A stretch of 64,000 nucleotides of DNA, taken from positions 62,001 through 126,000 of the forward strand of contig CM073200.1 of NCBI GenBank assembly GCA_037042915.1. The letters are read 5' to 3'. This document shows, one piece after another, positions 36,332 to 47,724 of the stretch. Within the stretch, counting starts at the first letter, position 1, and the number at the start of each line of letters is the position of its first letter. A program made the translations under genes and the position numbers. The notes under the pieces were generated by a model that saw only the letters and a list, made by a program, of their open reading frames with translations, searched no databases and was not told the DNA's origin. This DNA comes from Auricularia sp. M13 (taxonomy: Eukaryota; Basidiomycota; Agaricomycetes; Auriculariales; Auriculariaceae).

Positions 36332-38351
36332 ATGGCCGCCCTTCCCGTCCTCCAGCCGTCGGCCTCCGTCGCGTTCGCATTCGCGTCCGGCCAGCAACGA
36401 CGGCCCTCCCTCGACGACCCCCACGGCGAGTTCAGTCTCTCCCCGACCGCCCATGTCAGCCAGGTCGACATCACGTACGCCGAGGACCCCAAGGGGCCCA
36501 AAGGTATGACCTTCAGAGAAGACAAATCCGCCGCCCCGTCGATCACCGACGACAGGGCTGCCACGACCGACAAGAAATGCGACGACCTCGACGACTTCAA
36601 CGAAAAGCTGCAGAACAGGCTAGAGCGCGCGGAAGAGGAGGAGTGGTACCCTGAGGGGGGCAGGGGCTGGGTCGTCGTCTTCGGATGCGCCGTCCTCGCC
36701 TTCGTCACGCTTGGTACGCCGCACTAGATATTCTACCCCAACTTCCCACGACTAATCCAAGTTTAGGTTGGGGGTAAGTGCTTCCTCTGTGCGTCTTCTC
36801 TCACACGCGTCGCATTGCAGTTTGTCCTGGGGAGTCTTCCAACAATACTACAAGGCGAACCTCTTCCCCAACTCTTCCGAAGCGACCCTCAGTCTCGTAG
36901 GCTCTCTATCTGGCACAGTAAGCATGCTCCCATCATGATCGTGCAGTCCCTCTCACGCCCTCAGGTCATGACTATTATCGTGTGGCCCCTTGGCCGGCTC
37001 GGTGACCACTAGTACGTCTGCATGCAAACCTCCCTGCACGCTCTCCGCTGATCAATGCTCCAGCGGTTACAAGGTAACACAAACTCTAATCCTTCGTAAC
37101 AACCCTGACTCCTCCCGAGCCCTTCCTCATCGCGGGCTCATTCTTCGCTGTTCTCGGTATGTTTACCGCCGCATGGAGCCATACCATCTGGCAATTCGCC
37201 ATAACCCAGGTCCGCCCCTGTAGCTCTGGGCTCCCCCGGATTTGCTCACCCCTAGCATAGGGTGTTGTCCAAGGCCTCGCCTGTGGTTGCATTTACCCCA
37301 TGGTCACCGCCATCCCGGCTCAATATTTCAAACAAAAGCGAGGACTCGCCATTGGTCTCGTGATGTCGGGCTCTACTCTTGGTTAGTCTTGTTTGTCTAT
37401 GTAACGTTCACCTTCACGGAAGCTGACTCCGCACTGTTCACCCACTCCAACAGGAGGAGGAGTGGCGTCGATCATTGTCCGAACGCTGCTAACGAAGCTG
37501 GGCTTGAGGAAAACGCTCCTGATTTACTCTGGAGCGCACGCACTCGTCTGCTCATGCTCAATTCTCCTCATCCGCGAGCGGAAAGTACCCGGGCGCGAAT
37601 ACCTGAAGACGCAGAAACTGTCTTGGTACGACCCGGAGCTCTTCAAGGACAAGGTCTTCTGGGGCGTCGTCGGCGGACTCTTCTTCTCAGTTTTGTAAGC
37701 TTGCTGAAAATTTTGCTCCGATACCGCATTCTCACGTCTGGCTCCTTCACAGCGGCTACCTCCCGCCAGTATTCTATCTCGTAACCTACACTAAGGAAAT
37801 TCTGCCCGAGCTGGATGCATCACTGACCGTACTCCCCGTCACACTGCTCGGCGTCGCCGCGACGCTGGGGCGTATCGGGGTGGGCTTCACCGCGGACAAG
37901 ATCGGGCCAACCAACGCGTTCATCCTCGCCGTTACGCTGTCGGGCCTCTCGCAACTCATAGTCTGGAACCTCGCAAAGACCTACGCCACTGTTATCGCGT
38001 TCTCCATCCTCACTGGTGCGTTCGGCGGTTGCTTTGTCAGCCTCACCGGCCCCGTGGCGGCACACGTCTTCGGCGCTGAGCGACTTGCGGGCCTTTCTGG
38101 CCTCCTCACTATCTCGAACTTGCCCGGTAACATGGCAGCCGCGCCCCTCGCGGGTGTCATCTTCAGCGCGTCCGGTGGCAACTGGCACGCGCTCATCGTG
38201 TACAGCGGCATTGTGCAGATCATGGCTGGCTTCTGTATGCTCTATGGTGAGCAGTCTTGGTCCCCCGCAGTAATCCTCATCCTATGGGCTTACCCACGTT
38301 CGATGCACAGTGCGGCTAAAGAGACAGCCCCGCATACTCGCCATTTACTGA
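36332..38351 (+). CDS. MFS transporter, monocarboxylate (MCT)-like
   Basis: Twelve-TM plasma-membrane transporter of the fungal MCT/riboflavin-type MFS family; substrate not predictable. Ten exons: 36332..36713, 36767..36773, 36821..36917, 36965..37011, 37064..37073, 37120..37209, 37261..37381, 37454..37694, 37753..38246 and 38311..38351, giving 509 aa. A long charged cytosolic N-terminus (about 115 residues) leads to EGGRGWVVVFGCAVLAF, the typical MCT TM1 entry. Then follow LSWGVFQQYY, GCIYPMVTAIPAQYF, KRGLAIGLVMSGSTLGG and GRIGVGFTADKIGPTNAF (the second-half MFS motif). Exons of 7 nt and 10 nt are required to connect TM1-TM3. The C-terminal exon encodes VRLKRQPRILAIY. Confidence 0.9.
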
Positions 38352-39727
38352 GGGACACTGGATTAATGGACCTATTTATCATACATGATATATTCGTATA
38401 GTTACCAAAACTTGCCTTAGCTGTCAAAACCGGATGCAATCTCCTTTTAGAGACGGGGAAATCGCATCACGCTCCTCTGGCTTTTATACCTGCAGCTTTG
38501 CCCGTGTCATAGCGATGACGCTGTAAAACCCAGGCTTTATGACTTGCTTTTCTGCTCGCCCTTTTCCTGCGCAATGACGTATTTCCCCTGACGCGGGAGA
38601 GCTCACGCAGAAGGTCGGATTTACCGTTATGACGCTGGAGTTGTGCCTCACAGCTCCGCGTCATTACCGTGACATCACTGTCAAGTCCGCATCATTGCCG
38701 CTTTGTCCGCGTCCTCGCTGTTGATTTTGACATCTGAGCAGGTAAATTTTACTTGATTGGCCATTTGGGCCATGCTCTTGCTGTAGGCGCTGCGTATGAC
38801 GACGGTCTGTGACGTCATTTTTGTTAAAGGTACTTAAGCCGGAGGTTTCTGCCCTGCTGCCTGCCTTTTGTTACTGGCTGCGTGTTGTGTATTCGATGGG
38901 CCTGGCCATGCCGAATCATCCACGACTGTGGCTGCCGCTGTCTCAAGTTAGTGGGTCTGTGTTTGTCGGTTTGCCTCTGCGTCTGGTCATGTCAAGTGCC
39001 TGCGCTATTTCTTGGGTTTTGTGCTGGCATTATGCGTCAGTCAATGGGCCTCACGTGCCGTATCTCGACTCCTTTGGTTAGAATCTCAGCAGAGCAGTGC
39101 TATACGGCGCCACCAGGACTTAAGGGGCGCTGGCTCCGACATTTCAATCCGCGTGAGCGAAACTTTAGCGCAAGCACCCAGTGTCACGGTTTGCAAGAAG
39201 AATGCAGATGCATTGCGCCGTTCTGCTTGCGAAATCAGAGGTAGTCGTTCACTGCCGTTGCCGTAGTGTAAAGTGCGACCGTGACACTCGCCGCTCTTTT
39301 GAATTTGTGGGGATAGACAGAGCGGTAGAGGAGCCAGGCTCTCTCGCAGCATTAAGTACCTCAGAAGAAGGACTCGTGTTGACCATGCACTGTGGGGAGT
39401 AAGAAGATTGGAAGGCAGGAAGATCTTCCTTGCATGCCGTAGCGTTGAGCTAAATGGATCATGAGTTTGCCCGTCAAAAGGATAAGGAAGGGGTGACTGG
39501 GGAGGGCAAATGGGACCGGAGCATCGCGGAGGTATGCCTTGTACAAAATATGTACATATTGCTAGACACACTACAGCATTAGTTACCACCTGGATCACGA
39601 ACCCTGGCCTCATCGCCATGAGAACCCATTTATCAGCAATAGCACCCTAGGGAATACGTGCAATTCGAGTATCATACAAGGAGAATACAATAGAGAGCAA
39701 GCAGGAGATGTCCGATGCCGAGGAGTT
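38352..39727. other. 1.38 kb intergenic region between convergent genes
   Basis: Both flanking genes end here, so no promoter is required, yet the stretch contains an inverted CCAAT box (38756..38760), a full CRE palindrome (38810..38817) and several ATGACG motifs between 38510 and 38800. Downstream open frames to 177 codons match no family. It could be an old gene remnant or a non-coding transcript promoter. Confidence 0.4.
38810..38817. promoter_or_regulatory. CRE-type bZIP site TGACGTCA
   Basis: A perfect 8-bp ATF/CREB palindrome 50 bp after an inverted CCAAT box. Both are known fungal bZIP and CCAAT-complex sites; occupancy is unknown. Confidence 0.4.
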
Positions 39728-42672
39728 CTAATTGAGGCCGATACTGTTCAGGAAACGATCCCATTGAACATTGATCTCCGCGTTAGAGCCCATCTCCGCA
39801 TTTTCCGGGTCGCTGGCCGGCTGATCTCCGAAGAAACTCGAAAAGTCGTCCAATCCGACGACGGGCTGTAGCGGGTTCGCAGTGGACGGGAGGTCCAGCG
39901 GGAATGCCAAAGGCTGTGAGGGTGGGAAGGTGTCGATCATTCCTGTAGGAGCGACAGGCGGTGGGAAGTAATTCATGGAAATGGGATCGTTCATGAAAGA
40001 TGTGTTGGGCTGAGGGTCGGAAAGATTGAGCCCGGCGAAAAGGTCGGGGTACGCCGTCGGGGTACTGGTACACGGCCCGTCTGGCTGCGCTTGAGACGCC
40101 GCTCGTCGCGGGCACTCCTTGCGAACGTGTGTCTTCAAGGCGCGCGTCGATATGAGGCGTTCCGTGGCTCCGAAATCCTCCCAGTCTGGAGCACAAAGTT
40201 TCGCGGGGAGCTTTGGCAACACCATTCCCGCCCGTTCCTGCACAATTCTCTCTTTGAGATGTGCAATCCATGCCTATGGGTAGTTAATTAAGCATATAGT
40301 TTCACATTCTGATATGAGCGTTGAATTTCTCACCCGGATTTTGGAGGGAATGGGCATCGTGGTTACTTCGTATATTTCCGAGATAGCCAACACCTCCGTT
40401 CCGGCTATTTGTCCGAAGGAGGTCTGGGGGCTCAAGACGGCGATGGATCCGAGCACGGTCTGAGTGGTCCAGGTCCTCAGTAAAATGCAGCAGAAAATTT
40501 GTGGGAACACATACGAGTGCCGCAAAGCCGTGCCCGAAAAAGCAGATGTGTTGACCCTGGGTTTCTGGCGACGAGATCAACGAGCGCAGCGCAGTACAGA
40601 GTTTGTACGCGCTGCGGAAGGCAGCGAGAACGGAGGGAGAGTACCGGTGTTGCAATGGATTGTCTCCTCCCTCTGTGACGGCGATGGCGAGTAAGTTTCG
40701 GTGGAGGTACATCAGCGCTAGGAGGTTGTCAGCATCCAAGACACCATAAACCGAAGGGGAGGGCCGCTCACCTAGTTCTCGGAACCAGAGGACAGTAAAG
40801 CGCTGAATCGCAGCGCTGCGAATCCCATCGAACAGTGTTGCAGGGTTTTGTCGGTCGAGCTGTAAACAGTCCGGCACCCACGACGTCCGAACCATCTTGT
40901 CCATCTCTAAGACTTTCGCGTACGTTGGTTGTTTGCAGCCAAAAATCTCCTCCATTAGCCCCGGGATGATCTCCTTGGAGAACCTCCATTTCCATATGAC
41001 TGCCCCATTATCAGCGACAGTAACACTGCGGCAAAGTCCTCTGCAGCTCACAGACTGGCCTCAAATCAGCATTGTTTAGAGGCGTATGGGATATCACTCA
41101 CAATTCGCCGTAATTCGCGTGGCAGGATCGCTGGAGTTGACATCGACCTCGGGGAAAGGGCAGTCAATGTAGGCCATATTATATAAGGGGGGTCGCATTG
41201 ATATGAACGTCTGTGTGCCGCACATCCTCAGTCGTTCATTCAGCTCAAGAACGATGTTTGAGCACGCACATAGAGTATGTCGTAGGAGTATACTTCCCAA
41301 AACGTATTTCGCTTCAAGGTGGCAGTCTCACCCTGGAAGCCGAACCGACTTGGGTCCCGATGCAGGTTGTTCTACGCAGGTCCTCAGCGGGCAAATAAAC
41401 CGACATCGACAAGCGTACCGCGAAAATGAGTTTGGTCACAATCCCAAGTGTCGTCCAACTGGAGCTGGATCGACCAGTCATCCGCGCATAGATTGCCACA
41501 TAAACCTGAAAAGCCGTCTGCATGTGTGAAGCAACGGGACAGCGTGCATACCATGCCCATAATGGTCACGTCGTTGACGGATTCAAAGGCAGATCGAATG
41601 CAGTAGAGCGACATCGCCAGGTGAAAGTACATTTCGGATACATCTTTCTCGATGCCAAGCTGCGAGTTGTGGAAGGCCGCCAGACCGAAGGAGATGAACA
41701 CAAGCGCGAGTTTGTGGACAGCATCGATGTCTGTCCTGTCAGGTGCAAGTTCATAGACTTCGTTCACGATTTGCTCGAAGACGCCTCGTGGCACCATGTT
41801 AAACCTATAGCAGTCAGGGTACCATCCCGAATAGTGAGAAGACCTACCCACGTCGAACCAAATCCCATGTAAAAGGACGTCACAAGATGTTGAGCCTGGG
41901 ATAGCGGAGGAAGAATGGATCTGATATCTTGGATGGTCCGCGCTGCGTCGATGAGATCCTCCTCCTCAATGGGCAGCGGGAAGTGTCTTCCAAGCTGCAG
42001 AAGCTCCTCCATGGACTGGGGGCTGGTTTCCTGACTATTGCTACCAGACGAGCCCTGCTGCTGCAACCACCGTCAGCGCACCATCTCGCACGGCGAAATA
42101 GACCGCCAACCTGAGAATCCGTCCGCCCATTTTGTGGCGCGTCGCCGTTCTGAGCTGCCGGCGCAGGTTCGGGATGCGCGTCCGCACTCAGCGGCGCCTT
42201 GAGCTGCCGCAGTGCATCGGCGAGCTGCGGATGCACGGGGCCCACCGCAGTTTCGAGCGCGTCCTCGAGATCGCGGATGCGGGTGCAGAGCGTCGCGATG
42301 CGCGCGTGCAGCGTCTCCGTGTTGGCCACAATCATGCCTGGCGCAGCGTTCAGCGTGAGCATCGTCCGCCGCGCTGCAAATAATAGTGTGGCGCGTACGG
42401 CCAGCCTTGCCGGGCGCCATCGAGCCCATGGGACATATCGCCGAGCACCCGCGGCGCACGCACGTCTTGCACGGCCAGGTCCTGCATACAGGCGGCGTCA
42501 GCGTCGCCGGCGACGACGAGAGCGGCGCGCGCACGCACTTGTCGCATTTGAGCTTCAGCCTGCGGCACTCGGCACACGCAAGCACATCGCGCTTGCGGCG
42601 CTGCTTCGGGCGCGACGTCGTCGGGTCGCTCGTATCGTTTGGGTCACCGTACTGCGAGAACACGGTGTTCAT
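39728..42672 (-). CDS. Zn2Cys6 fungal-specific transcription factor
   Basis: Nuclear DNA-binding regulator; target genes unknown. Exons (low to high): 39728..40273, 40334..40459, 40515..40717, 40772..40999, 41102..41210, 41270..41371, 41419..41505, 41552..41804, 41852..42060, 42111..42337, 42399..42481 and 42539..42672, giving 768 aa. The binuclear cluster is CAECRRLKLKCDKTWPCKTC then a Cys after VRRGCSAI, preceded by a basic KQRRKRD. A coiled-coil linker follows (VANTETLHARIATLCTRIRDLEDALE). The middle homology region has LHRDPSRFGFQ, RNTFWEVYSYD and RPPLYNMAYIDCPFPE. A Pro/Asp-rich C-terminal tail may be the activation domain. An in-frame ATG 10 codons upstream (42702) is an alternative start. 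Confidence 0.9.
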
Positions 42673-43180
42673 CTTGCCAATATCCTGGAGGAAGGAAAGC
42701 AAGGGCAGGCAACGCTGAAACTGCCAGTGGTTCCTATATCATTTTGTCTCGTGTGACTAAGCAAGCGCCCAGGCCATGATCACGCAAGAAGTTTCCTGAA
42801 GTTCATCCAATGATTTCAGCACGAAGTCACTTCTGTGCATTGTGAAGACGCAATGAGAACGGAGTCAACGGGGCCTTCAAGTCCTACACCTTCGCTCGGT
42901 AGCTCTTCGTAATGACTTGTGAAGGTGTCGACTCGCGAATGCATTGCATGCACGGCCTCGAATTGCGCATCTCCACATTGCCAGAGGATCCTCCGCAAAA
43001 ATCAAAAAAACGCCAAAGAATGAAAGAGTAGAAAAAATTCGTGTGCTTGTCTTCATTCGCTTTGCGAGGGCCGCATGGCAACAGCCCCCGCCTAAAACTA
43101 CACCAGCTACATCTAATGTCACACAAAGCATGCCGTCCAAATGTCGATGTCGTCGCGAGGAGGTATGGGAGCGCGCGTCG
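42673..43180. other. 508-bp intergenic region
   Basis: Lies between two minus-strand genes: upstream of the Zn2Cys6 regulator and downstream of the Smr gene. A-rich stretch near 43005..43030. No feature supported. Confidence 0.4.
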
Positions 43181-45939
43181 CTAGCTCTGGTGCGTCAGCG
43201 GGTCGACGCAGATAATGCCGTCGCGCTCCGACCACGGGTATCCCCACTTGTGCAGCCAGTCGCGCACGCCGGCCGCCAGGCGCAGGCGCGACGCCCCGCG
43301 AAGCGGGTCTTGAGTACCCGTGTGCTTCTCCTCGCCAACGACGAGGTACGCCAGGCCGAAGTAGTGCTCGTTCTCCAGCTGCGCGCAGCCAGTCAGTCAG
43401 CCGGGCGAACAAGACAGTTGGCGAACAAACAAAAGAAAAACGCACCGATAGAAGGAACGTCTCAAGCACTTCAGTAGCCTCGGTAGCGTGCAAGCCATGC
43501 AGATCCAGCACGACCTCCATGCGCTCCTCGGGCGTAGCCTTGGTGTCAACATTCTTCGCCGCGACACCAAGACACACGCCCAAGTTGCCACCCATAAGCT
43601 TTCCGCGCTCCGTGCGGTCTCGAGGATCGTCGCTCCACCCCGTCTCGCGACTGCGGACGGCGTCGACGCTCAGCCTCGAGCGTTCGCGCATGAGCCTCGC
43701 GACGGCCTCCGCGCTCTCCTTGCCCATCTTGGCATTGAGCTCCGCGCCTTGAAGCGAGAACTGCTTCGCAGCCGCACCGTCGCCGCGGCGCCAGGCCTCG
43801 GCGGCACGGCTGAGGCATGCATGGCGCTCCGCGCCGAGCTTGATGGCGCGCGCGCGGTACGCGAGGTACATCTCGTTGAGCGCAGCGCCGGTGGACAGCG
43901 TGGGCATGAGCGTCGGCGGGCGCAGCTTGATACGCGGGCTCGCGCGCGCGACGGGCGGGCCCGTGCGCAACATCGGGCCCGTGCTGCCGTTAGAGCTCGA
44001 CCGCGGTGTGGCCGCAAAGTGCGCGCCGAGCGTGGGAGGAGGAGATTTGCCGGGCTCTGTTGCGCCGCCTTCTTCACCGCCAGTGCAAAACGCGCGCGGC
44101 TAGGATCCTGCCCACGCGTCGCGGCGCCGCCGCGTCTTCCGCGCACCACGGGCTCGTGCCCGAGCGTCGGGAATTCGTCTACGGGTGTACCGGCCGGCGA
44201 GGGCTGGTCCAATTCCGTGGCCGTCATCTGCGAGGTGATATCCTTGACGGAGGAATCCCACTGCTCGGGCAGGTGGTGCAGGAATTCGCAGTTCTCCTGC
44301 TTAGCGCACGTGCCGCGGAGCCAGAAGCGACACATCGCGCGCTCAATGTCATGGCTAGACCGGGTTAGCTTCGCTGCCACTGCCGCGGGAGCACATCACG
44401 GACTGACCTGAACTTGCAGTCCGCACGCAGACACTCGCCCGCGAGAAAGTAGCGGCACACGCGGTTCGGTGGGCCACTCACACCGGGCGACTTGCCAGGC
44501 AGGCCGGGACCCTTGCCTGCCCCGGGGGCTCTGACAGGCGACTCGAAGCTCTTGCCGCGTATCATGTGCACATGCGGGTTGTCGCGGGGCACCACAAAGA
44601 CGCCACCATGAGCGGGGCGCATAGCACGCTGCTGTGCTTGGTCGAGCTGCGGGTAACGCCTGTCGATGAGCCAGGCCATGGTGGTATCAAAGTCGTAGCC
44701 GTTGCGGGCCAGTGCGTCCTCGAGATCCTCCGGAGCGACTGTGTTGCCGAAGACGGAGCTGAGCACGTCGAGCGGGGTCATACCGTCACCGTAGGGACCC
44801 TGTTGGTCCATGGGATACTCTTCTTCAGGGCCGGGTGGGTAGAGAGCATATGGGTTGTAGGGAGCGTCGGGGTCCGAGGACGGGTCGTAGGAGGTGGACT
44901 GCGAACCGGTCGAGTTAGAGGAGCCGGACCAGACGCCGCCGTTCTCTTGCTCATGAAAGGAAGTGCGCACGGCAGGCTGGGTGGCAAACGGCGAGAACTC
45001 GTCGTCCTCGGGGTCGGCCTCCTGCGGGCGGCGCGGGATCGGAGCGGTGCCATTCGAGCTGGACCATGACGTCGACAGGAGGGTCGTGTCCGGCAGCAGC
45101 GGCGCCGCGATGGCCAGGTTGGAGGTCGAGCGCGAGATGCCGGACGACCACAGGTCGGGCGACGCCGTGTCCTTGCGCGAGAGGCCGGACCGGTTCGACG
45201 CCGCGCTGAGCGGCCGGGGCAGGCCTGCGGCACCGCCGGCGCCGACGCCGCCGGGCTTGAATTCGGCGGCCTTGGCATTGAGCACGCGCGGGGACGCCAG
45301 CGGCGACGCCGGCAGACTGCCCACGGCGGCGGTGGCGTTGAGCTGCGGCGGCGAGCTGTTGGGGCCGTCTGGGGCGCGCGCGGAGAGGTAGCTGCTGGCG
45401 GAGAGATGGCTGCCGGCGGCCAGCGGCGACATGACGGGCGTGTGGGGGCGGCGGAAGGCGTAGGCGAGCGGCGACGAGACCTGCGAGGACGGGGTGTCGG
45501 GGCGGTTGGGCAGCAGGCGGGACGACGTGCTCGACGCCCGCGACGACGGGCGCGAAATGGGCTTGCGCGGTGTCAAGAAGGTGAAGGGCACGCCGGACAT
45601 GTCGTCGTTGTGCTTGTGCATCAGGTCCATCACATAGTGCTCGAGCTGCCCCCGCCGTCAGCCCCGGCCACAGCGCACGGTGTCCAGCGGCCCACTCACC
45701 ACCTCGTCGTCGTCGGGCACGCCGAACGAGTCCCGCAGCACGGTCTTGAGCTCGTCCTCGTTCTCGTCCTGCAGCAGCCGCGAGACCTGGCTCACGACCG
45801 CCGCGCTCACCGTCGGCCGCTCGCCGTCGCCGTCGTCGCCGTCGGGCGGCAGCACGAGCACGTCCGGCTTGCAGCCCTCGTTGTCCTGGGCGATGTTGAC
45901 GAGCAGAGCTCTTGTATGCTGGAACTTGGTGGGCATCAT
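43181..45939 (-). CDS. CCCH zinc finger, CUE-like and Smr domain protein
   Basis: Probable RNA-associated Smr protein; Smr domains in Cue2/N4BP2 relatives cleave mRNA in no-go decay. Exons (low to high): 43181..43378, 43446..44056, 44092..44354, 44408..45645 and 45700..45939, giving 849 aa. Residues 80-330 are Ser/Pro-rich. A CUE-like segment reads MTPLDVLSSVFGNTVAPEDL. Two CCCH fingers follow (CRYFLAGECLRADCKFSH and CRFWLRGTCAKQENCEFLH). The C-terminal Smr domain starts VVLDLHGLHATEATEVLE, continues VVGEEKHTG and ends GIICVDPLTHQS. The join at 44057..44091 needs a 35-nt intron or is a frameshift. The start (45939 or the adjacent ATG 45936) is tentative. Confidence 0.85.
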
Positions 45940-46081
45940 GTGCCGGATGGGAGACTGGGGGGGAGGGGGTCGTCGGAGTTGCAATCTCTTCCTATTACAC
46001 TTGCTTCCTACATACAGTATTTCCTATTTACTTTCCTACTATGCATTACTTACTTTTACTTGTACACTCGGCGCCTCAGAT

Positions 46082-46879
46082 TCAGAAGGACTGGTCGGAA
46101 AAGTAGTCCTCCGCCTCGCTGTTGCGCGGGTACGGCGTTGGCGGGCGGTTGCGGCAGCTGCGGAACTCGCTCTTGCGCTTTGGCGCCGTCTGCGGCAGCA
46201 CGAACCGCACCGTCCTGCGCACGAGCCCCACGAATCCCCCCATCTTGCCCAGCTTGCCTCTAGGCCCCTCCCGGCTCTTGCCCGTATCGCCGAACTGGAC
46301 CCCGGCGCATTCTGCCGGCGCCGCGACCTCGACCGTCTTCTTGCCGCGACCCGACGGGAGCTTGAGCGTAAAGTCCGTCAGCGGCGCGTCTATCAACGCT
46401 TGCAGCTGCAGCTGAGAGCGCCCGTCGAGCGTCGAGCCCAGCGTGACCGGCATCGGCGACGTTGAGTGGTTCGGCGTGCGCGCGAGTCTCAGCGCGGCGA
46501 GGCCTTCGGTCGGCGTGCTGCCCGCGAGCGGACTCGGAGACACGGGACCGGGCGTGCGCGGTGGCAGACGCAACCCGCCGTGTGGCGACGTTGGGCCGTC
46601 TCGCAAGCCTCCCGGGGTGAGCTGCGGCGGCACGCGTAGCCCAAACCCTGCGCTTGGCGCCTCGCCCACGGGCGAGTTGTCTCCGCCGCGCGATGGCAAA
46701 CGCAGCGTGAAGCCAGCAGGTGGGCCCGTGGGCAGGCTAGATACTGCCAAATGGGCGGCCGAGGGACCCGGCGATACCGCGTTGGATGCGGTCGCCATAC
46801 TGAAATACGACGCGCCGGTGGTGAGCGCGTGCTTGAGCGCGGGCGAGGCGAGCGGCGAGCGTGCGACGGCGATGGACAT
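46082..46879 (-). CDS. Hypothetical Pro/Gly-rich protein with repeated LRLP motif
   Basis: Single-exon 265-aa frame, no family recognised. At least four copies of a short motif of the form [GD]F.L[RK][LV]P or GGLRLPP occur between about residues 55 and 180 (GFTLRLPS, GFGLRVPP, GGLRLPP, DFTLKLPS). The C-terminal part is basic (GLVRRTVRFVL, KRKSEFRSCRNR) and ends acidic and aromatic. The frame begins with ATG and stops with a 142-bp gap to the Smr gene. The opposite strand is also open in pieces because of GC bias, so support rests on length, repeated motif and start context. Confidence 0.55.
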   Translation of the reverse strand: MSIAVARSPLASPALKHALTTGASYFSMATASNAVSPGPSAAHLAVSSLPTGPPAGFTLRLPSRGGDNSPVGEAPSAGFGLRVPPQLTPGGLRDGPTSPHGGLRLPPRTPGPVSPSPLAGSTPTEGLAALRLARTPNHSTSPMPVTLGSTLDGRSQLQLQALIDAPLTDFTLKLPSGRGKKTVEVAAPAECAGVQFGDTGKSREGPRGKLGKMGGFVGLVRRTVRFVLPQTAPKRKSEFRSCRNRPPTPYPRNSEAEDYFSDQSF

Positions 46880-47724
46880 CGAGTGCTAGAGGCTTGAGGC
46901 TTGAGGACTGTGAGAGCTGTATCGAGGGATTCGATACTTTTCTCTGCTCGCTGCTATCCTGGCTTTTATACTTCCCTCGCTGCTCGTCGATCGTGTGCTC
47001 GCGGTCTGTTCTGCCATGCCGCCGGTCTCGGTCTAAACTGCACATCCTACATCCGCGCGGATTTCAGTTCGGACTGAGCACCCGCAGAATAGGGGGATCG
47101 TGGGATCGTCTGACTTGCAGTTTCGCCTGCTTCGTTTCGCACTGGCCCCCAGAAATAATATGGTACGCTGAAGTAGTTCGTCGTGAATAACGCTGACACC
47201 AAAGCTTGTGCGCAGAAGGATGCTCGTGACTGAACGGAAGCTCAGAACATAATCATGCACGTGCCCTTCACGTGTCGTTTGCGTTTGCCACGATGAACAG
47301 GGCCCTCATTTCGTCACTGTTACGCCCAGTGTCTGTCAACAGCTGTGTGCGTTGGCTGAAGTTGTGCGGTATGTGCTCATGGGACACAGCAATTGGTGAA
47401 CAGCATCGAGGCGGGCGCACAGCTCGCAGGGACTTTCGAAAGGCGCTCGTTAAGCGCACCTACAGTATACACGCTTCTGGTTGCAATAGTCAATCATGGG
47501 CAAAAGTAGGGAACGATTGACAATTGGAATGTCACCCAGCATGTGTTTCTCCAGTGCATATAAGAGTCTCCAAGGAAAATAGCTAGCATATTGCAGCGGT
47601 CGTGGGTGACAACGGCGTGATGATGAAGAGTCCGGTCACTGCCAGGCTGGCCCCGACAACGGGCATCTTTTTGGCTTACGGCGCCACCCGCTGCGGCTTG
47701 ACCTTACCGATATCCCACTGTACG
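46880..47724. other. 845-bp divergent intergenic region
   Basis: Upstream region of the Pro/Gly-rich orphan (minus) and the coiled-coil gene (plus). No ORF, repeat or TATA box that I would defend. Confidence 0.4.

Noticed and set aside
39086-39619. 177-codon minus-strand open frame
   Set aside because: No domain or signal, biased composition not coding-like; treated as intergenic.
36332-42672. Possible metabolite or uptake cluster (MFS transporter plus Zn2Cys6 regulator)
   Set aside because: No biosynthetic core enzyme is nearby, and the two genes are 1.4 kb apart and convergent; co-function is not supported.
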